Shown: one piece after another, positions 1-10,600 of the stretch
Numbering within the stretch: the first letter of the stretch is position 1
How the letters are laid out: every line of letters starts with the position of its first letter
Assembly (NCBI GenBank): GCA_037954325.1
Contig: JBBMNZ010000003.1
Location: 12,444,965-12,508,964, forward strand
DNA from: Fistularia commersonii
Taxonomy: Eukaryota; Chordata; Actinopteri; Syngnathiformes; Fistulariidae
Direction: 5' to 3'
DNA length: 64,000 bases
Translations under genes and position numbers: made by a program
Notes under the pieces: generated by a model
The model's input: the letters and a program-made list of their open reading frames with translations, nothing else
The model's database searches: none
Told to the model about the DNA's origin: nothing

Positions 1-905
1 TTCCTACTCCGGAGGTACAAGCTGTCCGCTATGGCGTGGGCGGACAGGCTACTTTCCATGTCCAGCTTGGGAGACGGGTCTGCCATGGATCTGATGGAGA
101 ACATGTTGTCGCTGCTGGGATCCGACGACGGCGGGTTCCTTTTTCTACATGTTCTTCCGCATCAACTGCCAGCTCCTGCGCGCGCGATCCTGTTGAACTC
201 CCGATGTTTAGCTGCCAGCGCTTGGCGTTGGAGGCTGACTGCATCTTGCTAGCTTCCAGAACATTTGTTGTCCAGAGTGCGACTCCGAAGCCCTCACGGA
301 CAGCGCGTGAAGACGAGGACGCAACCGTCGTACCCGAAGTATCTGCGCGGACTTCGGGCTTCTGTTTTTTCCACCAGCCATTCGGCAGCAGAGCACGGCG
401 GTGTGTCCCGCCCTCCTCGTTGGCGAAGCCGGGAAATGGCGGAGCCGGCGCTCAGTAGCAGCTGTGGGCGCCAGCAGTCACACAAAGCTGTTGTTTGCAA
501 GGACTCCAGGTCCGGGCTCAGGTTCCTGGTTGACTCTGGATCGCAGAAGAGCCTGATTGCACCGACAAGGGAGGACTTGCAGGCCAGAGGCAGGGGACCG
601 CTGTTGAGTGCTGCGAACGGGTCCGCCATAGACACCTTCGGTTCACGTTCGTCGTCAGTTTGCTTTGATTGCCGCCATTTTGACTGGGAGTTTGTGATCG
701 CTGCGAACACGACCCCCATTATTGGCACGGACTTTCTGTGCGCCAATGGCCTGTTAGTGGACGTTGCAAACCACCATCTTATTGACGCATTGTCTTTTGC
801 CACCTGTCCCTGCGAGAAAGAGCGGTCTGGGCCACGTGCACATACCAATTTATGGTTTCAGGGGATGTTTATCATCGGTTGTTGGCAGATTTTCCGTGGC
901 TGACG
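1..905 (+). pseudogene. Gypsy A gag C-terminus and aspartic protease remnant
   Basis: The first ~450 bases translate, across two frames, into a gag tail that aligns by eye with the gag of the minus-strand copy at 30700-31272 (shared LGDGSA and HQLPAP motifs). From about 500 a retropepsin-like domain follows. It has the active-site motif FLVDSGSQKSL, then a flap-like region and an IIGTDFL motif near 720-740 that matches the conserved (I/L)-(I/L)-G-x-D segment of retroviral-type proteases. The catalytic Asp is retained. The reading frame shifts after about 890, so no intact polyprotein continues into the RT. In life this would process the Gag-Pol polyprotein in the particle. Confidence 0.8.
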
Positions 906-984
906 ACGCCCACATTTTCCACCGGTTCATTATGACACAAAGTGGAGCATTTTATCCCCACTGCGGCGCCATCGGGTTTTGCGA

Positions 985-1750
985 GGTCTAGTCGCCTGGA
1001 CGCTGTCAAACAAGCAACTGCTCAGGAGGGGTTCGCTACCATGGAGCTTTTGGGGATCGTGAGGCAGTCTACCAGTCCGTGGGCCTCCCCACTTCACATG
1101 GTGCTCAAGGCTGACAAGTCTTGGCGTCCGTGTGTCGACAATCGCAGGTTGAACAACGTGACCATGGCGACAGTTACCCCATTCCCATCATCCAGGATTT
1201 CACCGTGCGGTTGTCGGGCGCCACCATCTTTTCCAAGGTTGACCTGGTGCACGGTTATCACCAGGTACCAGTACATGCGGAGGATGTGTCCAAGACTGCA
1301 TTGTTCACCCCGTTTGCTCTGTTCGAATTTCTTCGAATGCCCTTCGGGTTGAAGGGAGGCGCCCAGACCTTTCAACGGCTCATGGACTCGGTGCTGCGTG
1401 ATCTCCCATTCGTTTTCGTTTACCTGACAACATTCTGGTATCCAGCCCGTCAGCAAATGTGCACCTGGAGCACCTAACTCGGGGTTTCCGCCGCCTAGCA
1501 GAGCATGGCCTAATTATGAACTCGGCTAAGTGTCAGTTTGGTCTTTCGTCGATTTATTTCTTTGGGCACTGCATTTCACCGCAGGGCGTAGTTCCGTTGC
1601 CATCAAAGGTGCAGGCGGTAACTGATTTCCCGCGTTCGGCGGCAGTCAAAGCACTGCAGGAGTTCTTAGGCATGGTCAATTTTTACAACCGTTTCCTCCC
1701 TCGTGCCGCTCACCTCCTTTGGCCACTGTATGAAGCTTTGCATTCCTGAT
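985..1750 (+). pseudogene. Gypsy A reverse transcriptase remnant
   Basis: RT fingers (motif LRIVRQSTSPWASP-like at about 1050-1090, then WRPCVDNRRLN) are followed after a frameshift near 1160 by YPIPII, FSKVDLVHGYHQVPV and FEFLRMPFGLKGG, all hallmarks of Ty3/Gypsy RT. The catalytic YLDD block at 1421-1437 is damaged. One base is missing and the second Asp reads as Asn before ILV. The thumb and connection (FFGHCISPQG, LQEFLGMVNFYNRFLP) follow at 1540-1710. The RT then stops near 1748, and RNase H is absent because the next sequence is integrase. Confidence 0.85.
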
Positions 1751-1764
1751 GTGCAAAAGACAAG

Positions 1765-2200
1765 GTTGACTGGACTCTGGAACTCCACGGCTGCTGCGGA
1801 TGTGTCTCGAGCATTTCTGTCTTCTTGGGTTGCCCGTTTTAGTACCCCATCAGATATTACTTCGGACAGGGGTCCACAGTTCGTGTCATCGCTCTGGTCA
1901 GCGCTGGCTGGGTCTTTGGGGACGACAGTGCACCGTATGACCGCATACCACCCTCAGGCTAACGGCTTGTGCGAGCGGTTTCACCAGTCCCTGTAGGTGG
2001 CGTTGCGTGCTGTGCTCTCAGGCGACAATTGGGTGGACTGTTTGCCGTGGGTCTTGCTAGGGTTATGCTCAGCTCCTAAGGATGACCTCGATGCCTCCCC
2101 TGCTGAGCTGGTTCTCAATCAGCCATTAGGTGTGCCAGGAGAGGTTTTGCCTGAGAGGTCTGCTCCATTTTCCCGGCCATTTGCACCCTTAGGTTCGCTT
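1765..2200 (+). pseudogene. Gypsy A integrase core remnant
   Basis: After an internal deletion that removed RNase H and the zinc-binding N-terminus, the frame resumes in the integrase catalytic core. It keeps ITSDRGPQF (second catalytic Asp) and HPQANGLCERFH (catalytic Glu). A TAG stop interrupts it at about 1994-1996, directly after that Glu segment. The same frame then continues with a conserved integrase tail (WVDCLPWVLLGL, ASPAELV). The first Asp of the DDE triad lies in the deleted part. The family-A copy at 28.6-31.5 kb retains the complementary zinc-binding part. Confidence 0.85.
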
Positions 2201-2316
2201 TTCCTGGGCCTTGCCCAACACTGTTTCCTGCGGTCTTTCGTACCAGCAGAGCTCATGTCGGCTCATTTCGTGTTCGTTAGGCATGACGCTCACCGCTCGC
2301 CACTGCAACCCGCATA

Positions 2317-2495
2317 TGATTGGCCGGGTGGGGGGTGGTCTCTCACTCAACGGGACTAACGGTCGGCGCGTGTGGTTAAGCCGGGGTTTAGTTGATCCCG
2401 GATGTTCAAGTTCCAGTTGTATTTTGTTGGTGTTTCAAATTAAAGAGCCAAACTCCTCTACGCCTCCGCAATTATTTCATCGTTGAAACACCACA
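2317..2495 (+). repeat. 3' LTR of Gypsy A copy 1
   Basis: About 180 bases match, by eye, the LTR at 31273-31454 read on its minus strand. They share the CTCTCAC...GGGACTAA block, the AATTAAAGAG block, GCCTCCGCAATTATTT and the terminal GAAACACCACA. A G-rich stretch (GGGTGGGGGG) lies at its start, where the 5' end has diverged. The terminal CCACA marks the right end of the element. Confidence 0.75.
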
Positions 2496-5400
2496 ATATC
2501 ATATTATGCAGTCTCTTAATAAACCAAAGTTAAAAAAAAAAATCTCCATAGGAAATCCTACATCAGGCTTCTTACATAACTTTTTAAATATGGTACTAAT
2601 CGAAGGAATTGTGTTGTTTCATAATAAAATATTCTTGACTCTCTTCTGATCCATTGTGTACATTTGCAGATTAAAGCAAGGTCCGAGGCCCAAAGTCCTT
2701 CCAAACGTACATGCTTTTCGTGTAAAGGACAGGGAGAGAGGCCATTCCAAGAAGCAGGTGTCCGACAAGTCTTCTTCCTGTTGACTGACTATTGTTATTG
2801 TCTGCTCAGGCCAGCTATACTTTGGATTAGCACGACTGATAGGCTTGTTTACATCCTGCATAATCAAAGTTGGTGCCATAAGCCATGAGTCATGGCTCCA
2901 TCTGCACCATGTCATCAGTTGAGACTAACATGCCTGTGTTGCAAGGGAGGGCAAGGAAAGAGGACTCTTGGTCAGAGCAATGTGTTCAATATCTGAATTT
3001 TAAACTCAACATTAAAAGGAAAAAAGAAATACAAGAATAAGTCCTCCTCTCTCACCTGATTCAATACGCAGGCTAGAAATTACAGGAAAAGTGAATCCAT
3101 CTGGAGTTGATTTGATAAGCTTGTTTTATTCTACTTTTGATATCAGGGGATCATGATCCACCAGTTATCTGCACAGATACAATATAAGTATGACTTTATT
3201 TTCCAGATTTTCAGCAGAAATTTAAAATTTCACAAAAAAGAACAGTAGCAGAAAATTGTAAAAAGATTCCAAAAAGAAGATGGATAAACAAAAGAAAGAT
3301 TAATTTTAGATGATTAATCTATTACTCCAGTGATGTATGCCTTGAAGAAGTGAGATATTATCCTAAAGATTATAAACATAAATACTTGCATGCATGCATA
3401 TTAGATATGAATTGTCAACATCGCCAACATTAAAAAGATTAAATAAAAACAAAACAGTAAATAACCTAGAGCATTTTTTTGTCCCCAATACTAAGTTTGT
3501 GTTTTTTTTTCCACAGATACACTTGACATATTTAGAATATTTAGACCTGCTTAAAAATAAAAATAAAAATGCACCAAGGCAAAGGAAGATGATCTGTATT
3601 ACAACAATGTGCATGGTGAAGTATCAACCATGTTGAGTTTTCATCTGCCCCAAAAAAACAAAACAACAGCCACCCCAACAGACCTGGCGAATCCTTGAAG
3701 CCCCTGAGCAGTGGCAGAATTGTAGAATTGTAACAAGTTCACTGGTTACAATTTTTAGTATTTAGTACAAATACAAGCTCAGAAATCTGTCAAAAGTGTG
3801 AAATCATTAACTTATGAGAGTGTGCTTTGGGGAGGTTGTGCATGGGGAGGGGTGGCAAAAGATGGAGGAGTAAAAAGGAGTATTTTTCAGACTTTAGTAT
3901 TTTTCAGGACTCCATTGCAAACTTCTCCATCTCACCTATTCTGCTGGTTGCAGTGCCAGCCTATTCACTTCCCTCCTCCCACACCCACTCTCTTCATTTT
4001 CTTCATCTCCTCTCTGGATAACCCCCACCAAACATCTTTGAACCCCCCACCACCATATCATCTTCCCTCCAGCTCTGCATTGCAAACTCCAACATTAAAT
4101 TGTGATAGATGAAGAGCGGAGGGCATTCATACAAATCAATGACTTTAGTGTATGTGTCATTAGCCCACACTGCGCAGCCAGCGGTCAGCGTCATAAATCA
4201 CACCATGATCGGCTGTCAGCCATCCGGCGTTTCATCTGTGCAAACTGCATCCATTAGGCCACGATGGTGGGCTGACCCCAGCGTCTCACTGTAGAACAAG
4301 TAATAAGGGACAGGGGGCAGGGGGATAGGCAAAGGAGCCCCACTTTATGCAAGAATGGAGACTTTAGTGACTCTGGCCTGATGACTCAGCACCACCCTTA
4401 ATATGGCCACAAGAGGTCACAAAGAAAGCTTAGGTGTGACAGGAGAAAGTAAACAACACAAAGCACATGAGTTGATGCATTATCCATCTCAGCTCAACTG
4501 AAAACCCTTTGGGGATGTATGGACAAACATCATGAACGGCCTTTAGCTACTGCTTGATATAAAATACCTCAGGTTGTATTTGAGAAAGACAAATGAACAG
4601 GTTTCACTTAACTTTTGGACGTATAGATGGTGGATCTCTTAAATAAATCAATTAAAAAAAAAAAATCTTTCTTCAATGTTTTTTTAAAATGATATATTAT
4701 ACAAATATTATAACTCTGAAAATCCAACTGTCTAAATCTCTGTCATTGACATATAAACAATATAATCAATTACATGTTGGTGCTGACTAGTAAAAATCTA
4801 ACCAAAAGGTCCTTTCCCGTGGCCCATTGTGTTAGAGGTCTTAATATATAGGTCATAAATCTCATTTGCAGACCAACCTCCCAAAATTTGATGTAAGCAA
4901 TCCAAAATAAAGTTCAGACTCTACTGTTGCAAGGCCTCCAGAACCTGTTACAGTGCTATCACCGTTACTTTGACCATATTGATTTTAGTGAAATTACTAC
5001 AATTTTTCAGACTCTTGTTCATATCTACTTTTGCTTGTTTTATATTCTCTGATATCTTCCTTCTGGCAAATACATAAAACATTTTAATAGCTCTGAGAGG
5101 AAATTTTGCTAGTCATCTTTGACAAAATAACAAAAATACCACCATAGTAGGTGAAATGTGATGTTGTATTACAAGAATGAAACACAGTTAAGGTTGAAAG
5201 GAACACAAACCATCCCTCTCATAAAATAAGTAAAACTCAAAGGATTTTAAATGTGTGATGTCACCTTCTCTTTGGACTCCCTCTCTTTTAGCAAAACTTT
5301 CTGAACATTTACTGCAGGAAGATGGGACATTAATCAAGGCTGGTCCTCAATTAATCAAAAGAGGAGAGTGTCCAAGTCTTGTGATCCTGCCATCCAAAGC

Positions 5401-5878
5401 TGAACCTGAGTGTCAATACTGGCCTCAGGGAAGCAGTGAGGCGGGACCATTGCTCCGGTCACCGGTTCCAGTCAATAGGGAAGCCTGGGGATCAAGCCAT
5501 ACTCCCACACAACCATCCAGGGGTAGCAGGTTCTGTCGATGGCCGGGGGAGGGGATAACCAGAGAATCCAGAGATGTGTTTACACATAACACAAAATTAG
5601 CTACTGTCTCAACCTCTTCTGTTTTCTGATAAAGCAATGGACAAGACGTTTGACATAAGAGAAAAAAAACATGTCATAGTCTACGAAAAGATATATGTCA
5701 TTGCTGTAGCCCCTGAACCAATTTTTTAACACTGACAGTGAGGGAAGTCTTCCGAGGAAGTAGTCCTGTCTTTCCTTTTCTGCCTGTGGTGTCCAAGAAG
5801 CATCAAGGCAAAAACTTGGGAATGCAAGTAGTTTGGTGAGGTTATGGAAAGCAACATTAAGAAGGTTTAGAGCACATA
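2496..5878. other. AT-rich non-coding DNA, no gene seen
   Basis: About 3.4 kb between the first Gypsy element and the hAT derivative. All open frames are short and none resembles a known domain. I see A/T homopolymers and no clear repeat family. The segment 2660-2990 and the GC-richer 4110-4300 are less repetitive than their surroundings. 5250-5630 has one 124-codon frame with no recognisable motif. Possible regulatory DNA, but nothing can be asserted. Confidence 0.5.
4110..4300. other. non-repetitive island, candidate conserved non-coding element
   Basis: A GC-balanced, low-repeat block in AT-rich surroundings. It contains the palindrome-like TGCGCA, the segment GTCATAAATCACACCATGAT and CATTAG motifs of the kind common in vertebrate developmental enhancers. 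No coding frame stands out. The call rests only on composition and texture. Confidence 0.25.
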
Positions 5879-7229
5879 CAGTATGTCAAAGTCAAGGCCT
5901 GCGGGTCGGATCCTGGCCACGAACAAATTATCTCTGGCCCCTGGGATGAAATTGATTATTATTAGAACCGGCCCTCAGGCTGCAGCCGCCTGCTGGTTTT
6001 TTGAACGCATCAATGCTACATTCCCCACAATGCAACGATAGCCCGCGAACTCAATGCAGCGCAGTAAGCGGGCTTTGGCTTCATTCTTCATCAGCAGTCA
6101 GAGCACATGTCAAATTTTAGCTACCTCCTCCCCAAAAATGCCTAAATGAAAGGTGGACGCTGAGAACAGGTCGGAGACAGAGTCCATGTATGCGGAGGTA
6201 AAAGGAAAACCTGTGTGTCTTTTATGTGGAGAAAGTTTGAGCCACTTTCCCAGCTGCCAGACCATGAAAGAGAAGCTCTCCACCGCTGTGTTCCCAAGTG
6301 CACAGTTTGCTGATAAACTCAACATACTTGCCTGTGACTTCCGATGCCAATTTGCTGACTTTGAAGCCCAAAAAAGCAGGTTTGCACTGCACAACAATCC
6401 TTTTGCAGTTGATGTGGAAAACGCACCACCAAACCTACGGATGGAGTTGATGGAGCTCCCGTGCAATGACACACTTAAGAAAAAATATGAGAGAGTGGGT
6501 GCTGCTGGTTTTTGTTTGTTTCATCCCTGACACAATGCCCCAGCTGTGCATCCAAGCTACTCAGACGCTCTCTATGTTTGGCAGCACACACATGTGTGAA
6601 CAACTGTTCTCTTTGATGAAGCTAAGCAAAACATCACACAGGAGCCATCTTAGTGATAAGCACCTTCACTCAATCATGAGGATTTCCTCAGCTCAGAGCC
6701 TGACCCCAAACATTGATGAACTTATACAAAAAGTGACACCACCAAGTATCAGGCTCAGCCTCAGACAAATGAGTATCACAGAACATGAACATATTTTTAG
6801 TTATTAATTCTGTAAAATGTTTACATTTGTTTCTACAAGACATGTGATTTTTCTTTGAAGAAAGTATTGTTTTGTCTGTGTGCCATAGAGTTTTGTATTT
6901 TATTTTATTTTATTGTTTTTTATTTATTTATATTTATTTTTCAGTTAATGGACTCAGGGAAAATTGCAAATAGGAGCCATTTGATTTGATTTATTTATTT
7001 TTATTTTCTCATTTTAATATTTGAAAGCAGTAATTGATATGATCATAGAGCAGCACGATATTGCATTTTCAGTTTATAATGCATGCAATTTCATTTATGC
7101 AATTAGGTCTTGGTTCAATAGGCTATGTTCAGTCAGTTCAATATGTTTTAATAAACACTGAGCTAGTCCGGCCCTTGGCTCGTAACAAATTTGTTTTTTG
7201 TCTCTGTGTATTTGACTTTGACATCCCTG
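5879..7229 (+). mobile_element. internally deleted hAT-type DNA transposon
   Basis: The left end starts CAGTATGTCAAAGTCAA and the right end finishes TTGACTTTGACATCCCTG. These are short inverted repeats of the CAGGGATGTCAAAGTCAA type. Between them lies a transposase remnant of the GTF2IRD2/ZBED-like hAT group. The 8 bases flanking each end do not match (AGCACATA left, GTTCAGAG right), so no target duplication survives. The same family occurs at 19293-20542 and 13367-13930. The right end abuts a LINE fragment at 7240. Confidence 0.8.
6138..6807 (+). pseudogene. hAT transposase remnant, N-terminus fused to C-terminal half
   Basis: The N-terminal zinc-finger-like segment EVKGKPVCLLCGE (about 6198-6236) is joined directly to LSHFPSCQTM, which in the related copy at 19748-20245 lies in the C-terminal half. 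The whole central catalytic region is therefore missing. Downstream, after a frameshift near 6525, come the hAT C-terminal dimerisation-type motifs (CEQLFSLMKLSKTSHRSHLSD, HLHSIMRISSAQ). A stop sits three codons after a possible start at 6138; the next ATG is 6153. The product could not transpose. The sequence resembles the family that gave rise to the vertebrate protein GTF2IRD2. Confidence 0.8.
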
Positions 7230-7239
7230 GTTCAGAGGA

Positions 7240-7475
7240 TCCAATGGATCAGGAATGGAAAGCAATAAACTGTCAACACTTTCCAAAGTGGAGATGGGTA
7301 CTGCTGACCTCCACTTGGTACATTATGGGAAGGCAGAGAATACTTTGAAGACCTCCTGAATCCCACTGACATGCCTTCCAATGAGTCTAGGGGCATGGGG
7401 ATGCCTCTGGGGCTGAGGACGGTGAGGTGATTAAAAAAACTCCTCACCATCAGTCTGTCGTAGTAAATAGAGATC
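7240..7475 (+). pseudogene. LINE fragment (fish FADDVVLLAS-type family), linker between endonuclease and RT
   Basis: Translating across frames gives ADLHLVHYGKAEYFEDLLNP-like text followed by MPSNES and a Glu/Asp-rich piece. The same protein segment recurs at 51250-51400 (minus strand) and 62165-62290 (plus). It is the region where these LINEs join endonuclease to the RT fingers. It is short, frameshifted and without ends. Confidence 0.6.
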
Positions 7476-7524
7476 GATCTACCTCTAGATCTGCATTTAC
7501 ACCCTGAACCATGGTCACAAGCTT

Positions 7525-7526
7525 TC

Positions 7527-7562
<36 letters not shown>

Positions 7563-7570
7563 ATATATAC
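7525..7570. repeat. (TA)n(TG)n microsatellite
   Basis: Alternating TA then TG then TA dinucleotides run from about 7525 to 7570, directly before the Tc1 terminal sequence. Confidence 0.9.
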
Positions 7571-8214
7571 ACTCACCGGCCACTTTATTAGGTATACCTG
7601 TCCAAGTGCTGGTTAACACTTAATTTCTAATCAGCCAATCAAATGGCGGCAACTCAGTGCATTTAGGCATGTAGACATGGTCAAGACAATCTCCTGCAGC
7701 TCAAACCGAGCATCAGTATGGGGAAGAAAGGTGATTTGAGTGACTTTGAACGTGGCATGGTTGTTGGTGCCAGAAGGGCCGGTCTGAGTATTTCAGAAAC
7801 TGCTGATCTACTGGGATTTTCACGCACAACCATCTCTAGGGTTTACAGAGAATGGTCCGAAAAAGAAAAAATATCCAGTGAGCGGCAGTTCTGTGGGCGG
7901 AAATGCCTTGTTGATGCCAGAGGTCAGAGGAGAATGGCCAGACTGGTTCAAGCTGATAGAAAGGCAACAGTGACTCAAATAACCACTTGTTACAACCAAG
8001 GTAGGCAGAAGAAAATCTCTGAACGCACAGTACGTCGAACTTTGAGGCAGATGGGCTACAGCAGCAGAAGACCACGCCAGGTGCCACTCCTTTCAGCTAA
8101 GAACAGGAAACTGAGGCTACAGTTAGCCAAGCTTATCGAAATTGGACAATAGAGGTTTGGAAAAACGTTGCCTGGTCTGATGAGTCTCGATTTCTGCTGC
8201 GACATTCCGGTTGA
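7571..8214 (+). mobile_element. Tc1/mariner element, 3'-truncated
   Basis: The left end CACTCACCGGCCACTTTATT is the characteristic terminus of a Tc1-like family common in fish and amphibians. The transposase frame at 7718-8152 encodes the bipartite paired-like DNA-binding domain (FERGMVVGARRAGLSISETA, FSRTTISRVYREW, then RTVRRTLRQMGY). The frame then breaks. WSDESRF-like text near 8175 shows the start of the DDE catalytic domain, which contains its first Asp. The element ends abruptly at about 8214 against an RTE fragment. The rest of the catalytic domain and the 3' inverted repeat are missing. Confidence 0.88.
7718..8152 (+). pseudogene. Tc1 transposase, DNA-binding N-terminal part
   Basis: A 144-codon open frame begins MGKKGDLSDFERGMVVG. 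Two helix-turn-helix units are visible, at residues ~5-50 and ~75-125, and they would bind the terminal repeats. Family members are about 340 residues, so under half remains open. The normal continuation into the catalytic domain is out of frame after about 8150. No functional transposase could be made. Confidence 0.85.
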
Positions 8215-8480
8215 CCCTCAGTAGCCCAATTTCCACTGGTACCCTGAAGGTCATCAGTATCAATGGCGGTCGTTGTTAACACGATCCTCGACCGATCCGG
8301 TATGATATGGTTATGGTTGACTCGCATGTTTGGTTTTGGCAAAAGTTTCACGCCGGATGCCCTTCCTGACGCAACCCTGTGCATTTATCCGGGCTTGGGA
8401 CCGGCTCAGGGAGACACTGCTCCGTGCCCCCCCAAGGTAGGCTTGGGGAGACACGGGCCAGTGCCGCCCTGAGGCTGCAT
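8215..8480 (-). mobile_element. RTE-clade LINE, 5'-end fragment only
   Basis: Read on the minus strand it begins TGCAGCCTCAGGGCGGCACT. That is the same 5' start seen in RTE copies at 27187 (minus), 32731 (plus) and 57953 (plus). It runs through the shared leader (AAATGCA, GGAAGGGCATCCGGCG, CCAAAACCAAACATGCGA, CCGCCATTG). It stops at the Tc1 junction before any endonuclease codons. Having the 5' end without the 3' end is the reverse of the usual LINE truncation. Confidence 0.8.
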
Positions 8481-8768
8481 TGCTATTGTCACTGTCATTT
8501 TGTCATTTAGTTGTGTATTTTTCACCCTCACTGTTCCATTATGTTGTCCATTGCTCTCCCTGTTGATGTTGCTGTTGTTGTTTTCCCTACTGTCTATTTA
8601 TTCCTGGATGTCTTGCTAGCTACTGTCTTCTAATGTCTCTCTATCTATGTTTTTATTCATATTCATATTCATATTAATTTTATTTTTTTCTCATTTTTGA
8701 CATAGCTGTTACGCTGCTGTGACAAAAGAATTTTCCCTATGGGGATTAATAAAATTTATCTTATCTTA
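8481..8768 (+). repeat. LINE 3' UTR/tail fragment
   Basis: T-rich sequence ends in TTACGCTGCTGTGACAAAAGAATTT-like text followed by GGGGATTAATAAAATTTATC and a TCTTA tail. This is the style of 3' end found on fish L2/CR1-like LINEs and their SINEs. There is no coding part. The family cannot be fixed from this piece alone. Confidence 0.55.
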
Positions 8769-9659
8769 AATTTCCCAATTAAAATTAATTGAACCACTTT
8801 TAATCTTTTCCAGACCCTGTTTCTTGTTACATATAATATTTAAATAAGAAAAATGTACTTGACAAATAACAAGTAACCCATAAAAATTATAATACATTAT
8901 AAAAGGGAATGTAAAGATATGACCTGGTTGTACTAAGTAAATTCACCTTGAGATTTGACAAAGATGCTGGTGTGGCAAAGGAGGTTGGCAGTGGTGGTTG
9001 GGGGAGTTTACATTTTGTACACAAATCACTTAACTTACTCACTACACACTTAATACTACAATTTATTGCTAAATTTAACTTGCACATTATACCATATTTA
9101 ATGGCGAAACTTGATTTTGCCATTGAGTGAATGTATGGCCCTCCCTTTAAAATAATCAAACCATTCCCTGTTGGCTTTGAATAACTCTTCCCACCATCTA
9201 CTGCACCAAATCCCTGTAAATGTATTGCCTCTTCTAACACACGTTGCTCTCATTTATGCTATCTCAGCAACAACATTTTTCCATCTTTTCATGAACCTAG
9301 AGGCTGTAGGTGCATCTAACAGGAAAAAGAAGTGATTTAGTTCGTCACAATTCAATTTTATTACCTGCCTAGCCTGTGTTTATTAGGAGGAATCCATTTT
9401 TACACTTCAAACAGATGCATATTTGTCTTTATGGAAAATAAATGTGCTTGCTGTGAACCAATACTGGAAAATAAAATACACAAGCGGCGTGGAATAACTA
9501 GCCAAGCACATCTCAAGGGAGCCACTTTGCATTTCATCTAACAGAAATTAAAAAATAATCATCTATTTATGAACAAAGAACAGACTTGTTCTCCTTTGAG
9601 TTTGCTTCATAATCTGTCTCGTAAGAAAGTCAAGGATGTTTTTTACTTCCCCCCTTCTT

Positions 9660-9920
9660 CCTTTCTTTGTGAAATAAAGTGAAAGTCATTGGTTTATTTA
9701 ATATCAAGACATAATTTGATCTCTAAAGACTTAGGGAAGGCAGCTGATGAGAATGTCTTGTTTTAGCTGTCGACTTCAAGGTGATTCAAACAAAAGTTTC
9801 AGCTCCATCAAGACCTCAATAATATCAGACTTTGTTTAGAGGCAATTGGTGATTGCTGCTACATGACGAATAGCCTTGTTAGGGACATGAACAGTTGATT
9901 TAAGGACAAGCATTCCTGGC
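9660..9920. other. candidate conserved non-coding element
   Basis: Non-repetitive sequence with TTTGTTTAGAGGCAATTGG and TGATTGCTGCTACATGACG, dense in CAAT, TTTGTT and ATTA-like motifs. No coding frame. Based on texture only. Confidence 0.3.
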
Positions 9921-10149
9921 TTTCAAGCTAAGAGGAATGTGGTTTTTGTTTTTGCATCATCTCTGTGTATTTCTTAGCATGAATATGGCTGAAGAGTTGT
10001 AAAGATGTAAAAAAGATTAATTGCAATTGTAATTGGAAACTTAATTCAATAGTTTTAACACAGTTTTTAATATATATATTTTTGAAAATTACTGGAAATC
10101 TAGATTTTAACAAGAATAGCTGTTTTATTTTATTTTATTTTTCTGTCAT

Positions 10150-10600
10150 ATCCATTACCTGTAAGCTGTATTTTGGGGGAATATTATTAACTGTGTCCGG
10201 AGGCATGTGTTAGAATCTATTGCCAGCTATCTCCTCCTTTCTCTCTCAGCTCCCTATCTCATCCTGAGGTGATAAATGGCCATTGACCCCATTAGACAAA
10301 GGTATTATTAGAGGATTAGGTTGAGCGAGCATGCATGGGGACATCTACCTGAACCCATGTTTCTTGAGATGCTGGGGTCCCTTCATTGGAATAACCCAGC
10401 CTCCTGCTCAACACCGTACCAATTACAACTGCATTACACCCTGCACACATAGCAGGTCACAGAGGAGAGAGAATAAATATTCCCACATTATCTATGTTAG
10501 TGGATTGGAGCAGAGAGAAGGCTCACAGTGGACATGGCGGCTCCTGGAGGTCTTTGGCCAGGCAGACTTAGTGAACAGAGTTCTGTGTTGAAATTAAGAT
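10150..10600. other. candidate conserved non-coding element
   Basis: A repeat-free block containing GATAAATGGCCATTGACCCC, GTATTATTAGAGGATTAGG (homeodomain-like TAAT/GATTA sites) and a balanced-GC core near 10330-10560. One 86-codon frame passes through but has no known motif. It is the most enhancer-like stretch in the left third of the window. Inference only. Confidence 0.3.

Larger units (their letters stand above)
1..2495 (+). mobile_element. Ty3/Gypsy LTR retrotransposon, family A, 5'-truncated by window edge
   Basis: The stretch reads in order gag C-terminal part, aspartic protease, reverse transcriptase, an integrase fragment and a 3' LTR, all on the plus strand, which is the Ty3/Gypsy order. 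The left end is cut by the window. RNase H and the N-terminal half of integrase are missing, and several frameshifts and an in-frame stop (about 1996) break the polyprotein, so this is a dead copy. A second copy of the same family lies on the minus strand at 28615-31454 and matches through gag, protease, RT and LTR. The two copies have lost different parts. Confidence 0.9.

Noticed and set aside
2619..2915. 98-codon minus-strand frame as a small gene
   Set aside because: No recognisable motif and an equally long frame on the other strand.
5255..5629. 124-codon open frame as an exon
   Set aside because: No domain, no splice context that can be supported, and composition does not stand out strongly.
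5871..7237. 8-bp target duplication for the first hAT copy
   Set aside because: Flanking octamers AGCACATA and GTTCAGAG do not match.
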